Origin: Jeotgalibacillus soli
Lineage (GTDB): Bacteria > Bacillota > Bacilli > Bacillales > Jeotgalibacillaceae
DNA length: 64,000 nucleotides
NCBI RefSeq assembly: GCF_000829435.1
Contig: NZ_JXRP01000009.1
Location: 124,001 to 188,000, forward strand
Direction: 5' to 3'
Shown here: positions 62,871 through 64,000 of the stretch, piece after piece
Position numbering within the stretch: the first letter of the stretch is position 1
Layout: each line of letters opens with the position of its first letter
The notes under the pieces: generated by a model
The model's input: only the letters and a program-made list of their open reading frames with translations
Told to the model about the DNA's origin: nothing
Databases searched by the model: none
Position numbers and translations under genes: made by a program

Positions 62871-63908
62871 ATGGGGTTGCCAGAAATAAGCATTATTGTA
62901 CCAGTGTACAAAAGTGAGCAATTTTTATCAAAATGCATAAATTCTATAATAAACCAAACTTTTAAACCTATTGAAATTATCCTAATTAATGATGGATCGC
63001 CGGATAAGAGCGGAGAAATTTGTGATGAATACGCTAAAAAGGATAATAGAATAAAAGTTATTCATCAAAAAAATGAAGGAGTCAGTGTAGCAAGAAACGT
63101 AGGGATTATGACTAGTAAGAGCAAATATATTATGTTTTCTGATGCTGATGATTATGCAGAACCTAATTGGTGTGAAAAAATGTATAATAATGCAATAAAA
63201 CATAAAGATTCATTAGTATTGAGTGGATATTCAGTTCATCGAGAAAAGTTAGGAAGAGAAAATAAAACTACAATCAAAAGTTATATTTATGGAAATTGTG
63301 AAAGAATAAGAAAAAAAGATTTTTACTCTCTTTATGAAAAATATTTGTTAAATACACCCTGTAACAAAATTTATTTATCAAGAATAATTAAAGAAAATAA
63401 CATTAACTTTGATAGAAAATTAAGTTTAGGTGAAGACTTATTATTTAACCTTGACTATTTAAAAAAAGTTAATAATGAAATTTTAATTATAAATGAACCT
63501 TTGTATAATTACATTAGAAGAGACAGAGAAAGTCTCGATAACAAATACTATAAAAATCTTATTAATATATACATCAGGTTATATGAGGAGTTATACAGCA
63601 GTATGCTAAGATTTGGTACAGATATAGATTGTAAAAAAAGTGCATTTTACAATTCGTATTTTGGTATGCTAAATAGTACACTTGAAAATACATTTAGCAA
63701 GGAGTCTAACCTCTCTTTTATAGAAAAAATTAGATTTAATACAGGTATATTAAAAAGTTATGAATTTAAAAAGGCTTTAAAAAATGCTAGCTTGGATGGA
63801 TATAATAGAAGATACATTGATTTATTGAAATTAGAAAATTATTTTTTAGTTTACTTTTTGAAGAAAATAGTAAATATTAAAAATAAAATACGGGTAAATA
63901 AGTATTAG
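62871..63908 (+). CDS. GT2 glycosyltransferase, paralogue 4
   Basis: A 345-residue GT-A enzyme with ISIIVPVYKSEQFLSKCINS, ILINDGSPDKSGE and D-x-D in IMFSDADDYAE. Its gene is the most AT-rich of the family, with many AAA and ATA codons. A 119-base gap separates it from the exporter gene. AGAGGAGG precedes the ATG. The stop at 63906-63908 is 92 bases from the window edge; the rest shows no gene. Confidence 0.89.
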   Translation: MGLPEISIIVPVYKSEQFLSKCINSIINQTFKPIEIILINDGSPDKSGEICDEYAKKDNRIKVIHQKNEGVSVARNVGIMTSKSKYIMFSDADDYAEPNWCEKMYNNAIKHKDSLVLSGYSVHREKLGRENKTTIKSYIYGNCERIRKKDFYSLYEKYLLNTPCNKIYLSRIIKENNINFDRKLSLGEDLLFNLDYLKKVNNEILIINEPLYNYIRRDRESLDNKYYKNLINIYIRLYEELYSSMLRFGTDIDCKKSAFYNSYFGMLNSTLENTFSKESNLSFIEKIRFNTGILKSYEFKKALKNASLDGYNRRYIDLLKLENYFLVYFLKKIVNIKNKIRVNKY

Positions 63909-64000
63909 TATACATTGATGTAAACTATCGGTTACTGCCTATGGGTAAAGGTAAATAAATTTTTCCTTGATTCTACCGGCCTTGACGGTGATCAATAGAA

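Noticed and set aside
63909-64000. Possible start of a further gene at the window end
   Set aside because: Only 92 bases remain, with no start codon behind a ribosome site.

Overview
The window looks like chromosomal DNA of a Bacillaceae bacterium (Bacillus sensu lato; the genus cannot be fixed from here). The reasons are strong AGGAGG ribosome sites with many TTG/GTG starts, short U-tailed terminators, and regulatory sites of Bacillus type: a cre site at a secreted amylase, three TnrA-type boxes, a BirA operator and SinR-type boxes. The gene set agrees: peptidase T, an NrnB-like DHH phosphoesterase, BioY, a UvsE endonuclease, a hexameric GDH and an epsA-to-epsN-like exopolysaccharide cluster. 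I saw no rRNA, tRNA or CRISPR array.

Layout. 0-16.5 kb holds housekeeping and secreted functions: an AraC-type regulator, a catabolite-controlled secreted GH13 amylase, an S9 peptidase, a large secreted nuclease, a YuiH-like molybdopterin protein, a three-gene ABC importer and pepT. 16.5-18 kb is a scar with an IS110-type transposase fragment and a peptidase fragment. 17.9-20 kb carries an actin-type ParM/ParR partition locus with a repeat-rich centromere-like region, unusual beside chromosomal genes. 20-30.5 kb is mixed metabolism and signalling: one dead and one intact chemoreceptor, a 2-hydroxyacid dehydrogenase, a VOC protein, a BCCT transporter, an NrnB-like protein, an alcohol dehydrogenase and uvsE. 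30.5-33.2 kb is a decayed nitrite/nitrate assimilation operon: TnrA boxes and sumT remain, nirB is internally deleted, nirD has lost a Rieske ligand and narK is cut to its first 52 codons beside a repeat fragment. 33.2-35.8 kb holds bioY with its BirA operator and gdhA.

From 36 kb to the end lies a biofilm/exopolysaccharide region. It opens with a 46-residue peptide resembling a paeninodin-type lasso precursor and a GNAT-like gene, then an eps core (chain-length regulator, tyrosine-kinase-like ATPase, membrane dehydratase, glycosyltransferases, EpsG-type polymerase; then galE, initiating sugar transferase, acetyltransferase, aminotransferase). A SinR-like repressor gene sits inside the cluster, and SinR-box-like palindromes lie before the peptide gene, before the eps core (one exactly filling a -35/-10 spacer) and before the epsC segment. 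After the repressor comes a more AT-rich, probably exchangeable block: eight glycosyltransferases, a CDP-glycerol-type transferase with its cytidylyltransferase, a pyruvyl transferase, an unrecognised PP-loop-like protein and an ABC exporter.

Taken together, the 36-64 kb region would build an undecaprenyl-linked repeat unit decorated with amino sugar, acetyl, glycerol-phosphate and pyruvate groups, under a repressor it encodes. The strongest candidates for something new are the orphan lasso-like peptide under SinR-type control and the PP-loop protein beside the pyruvyl transferase. A short dispersed repeat (four copies or part copies) and several pseudogenes show a genome still losing genes.
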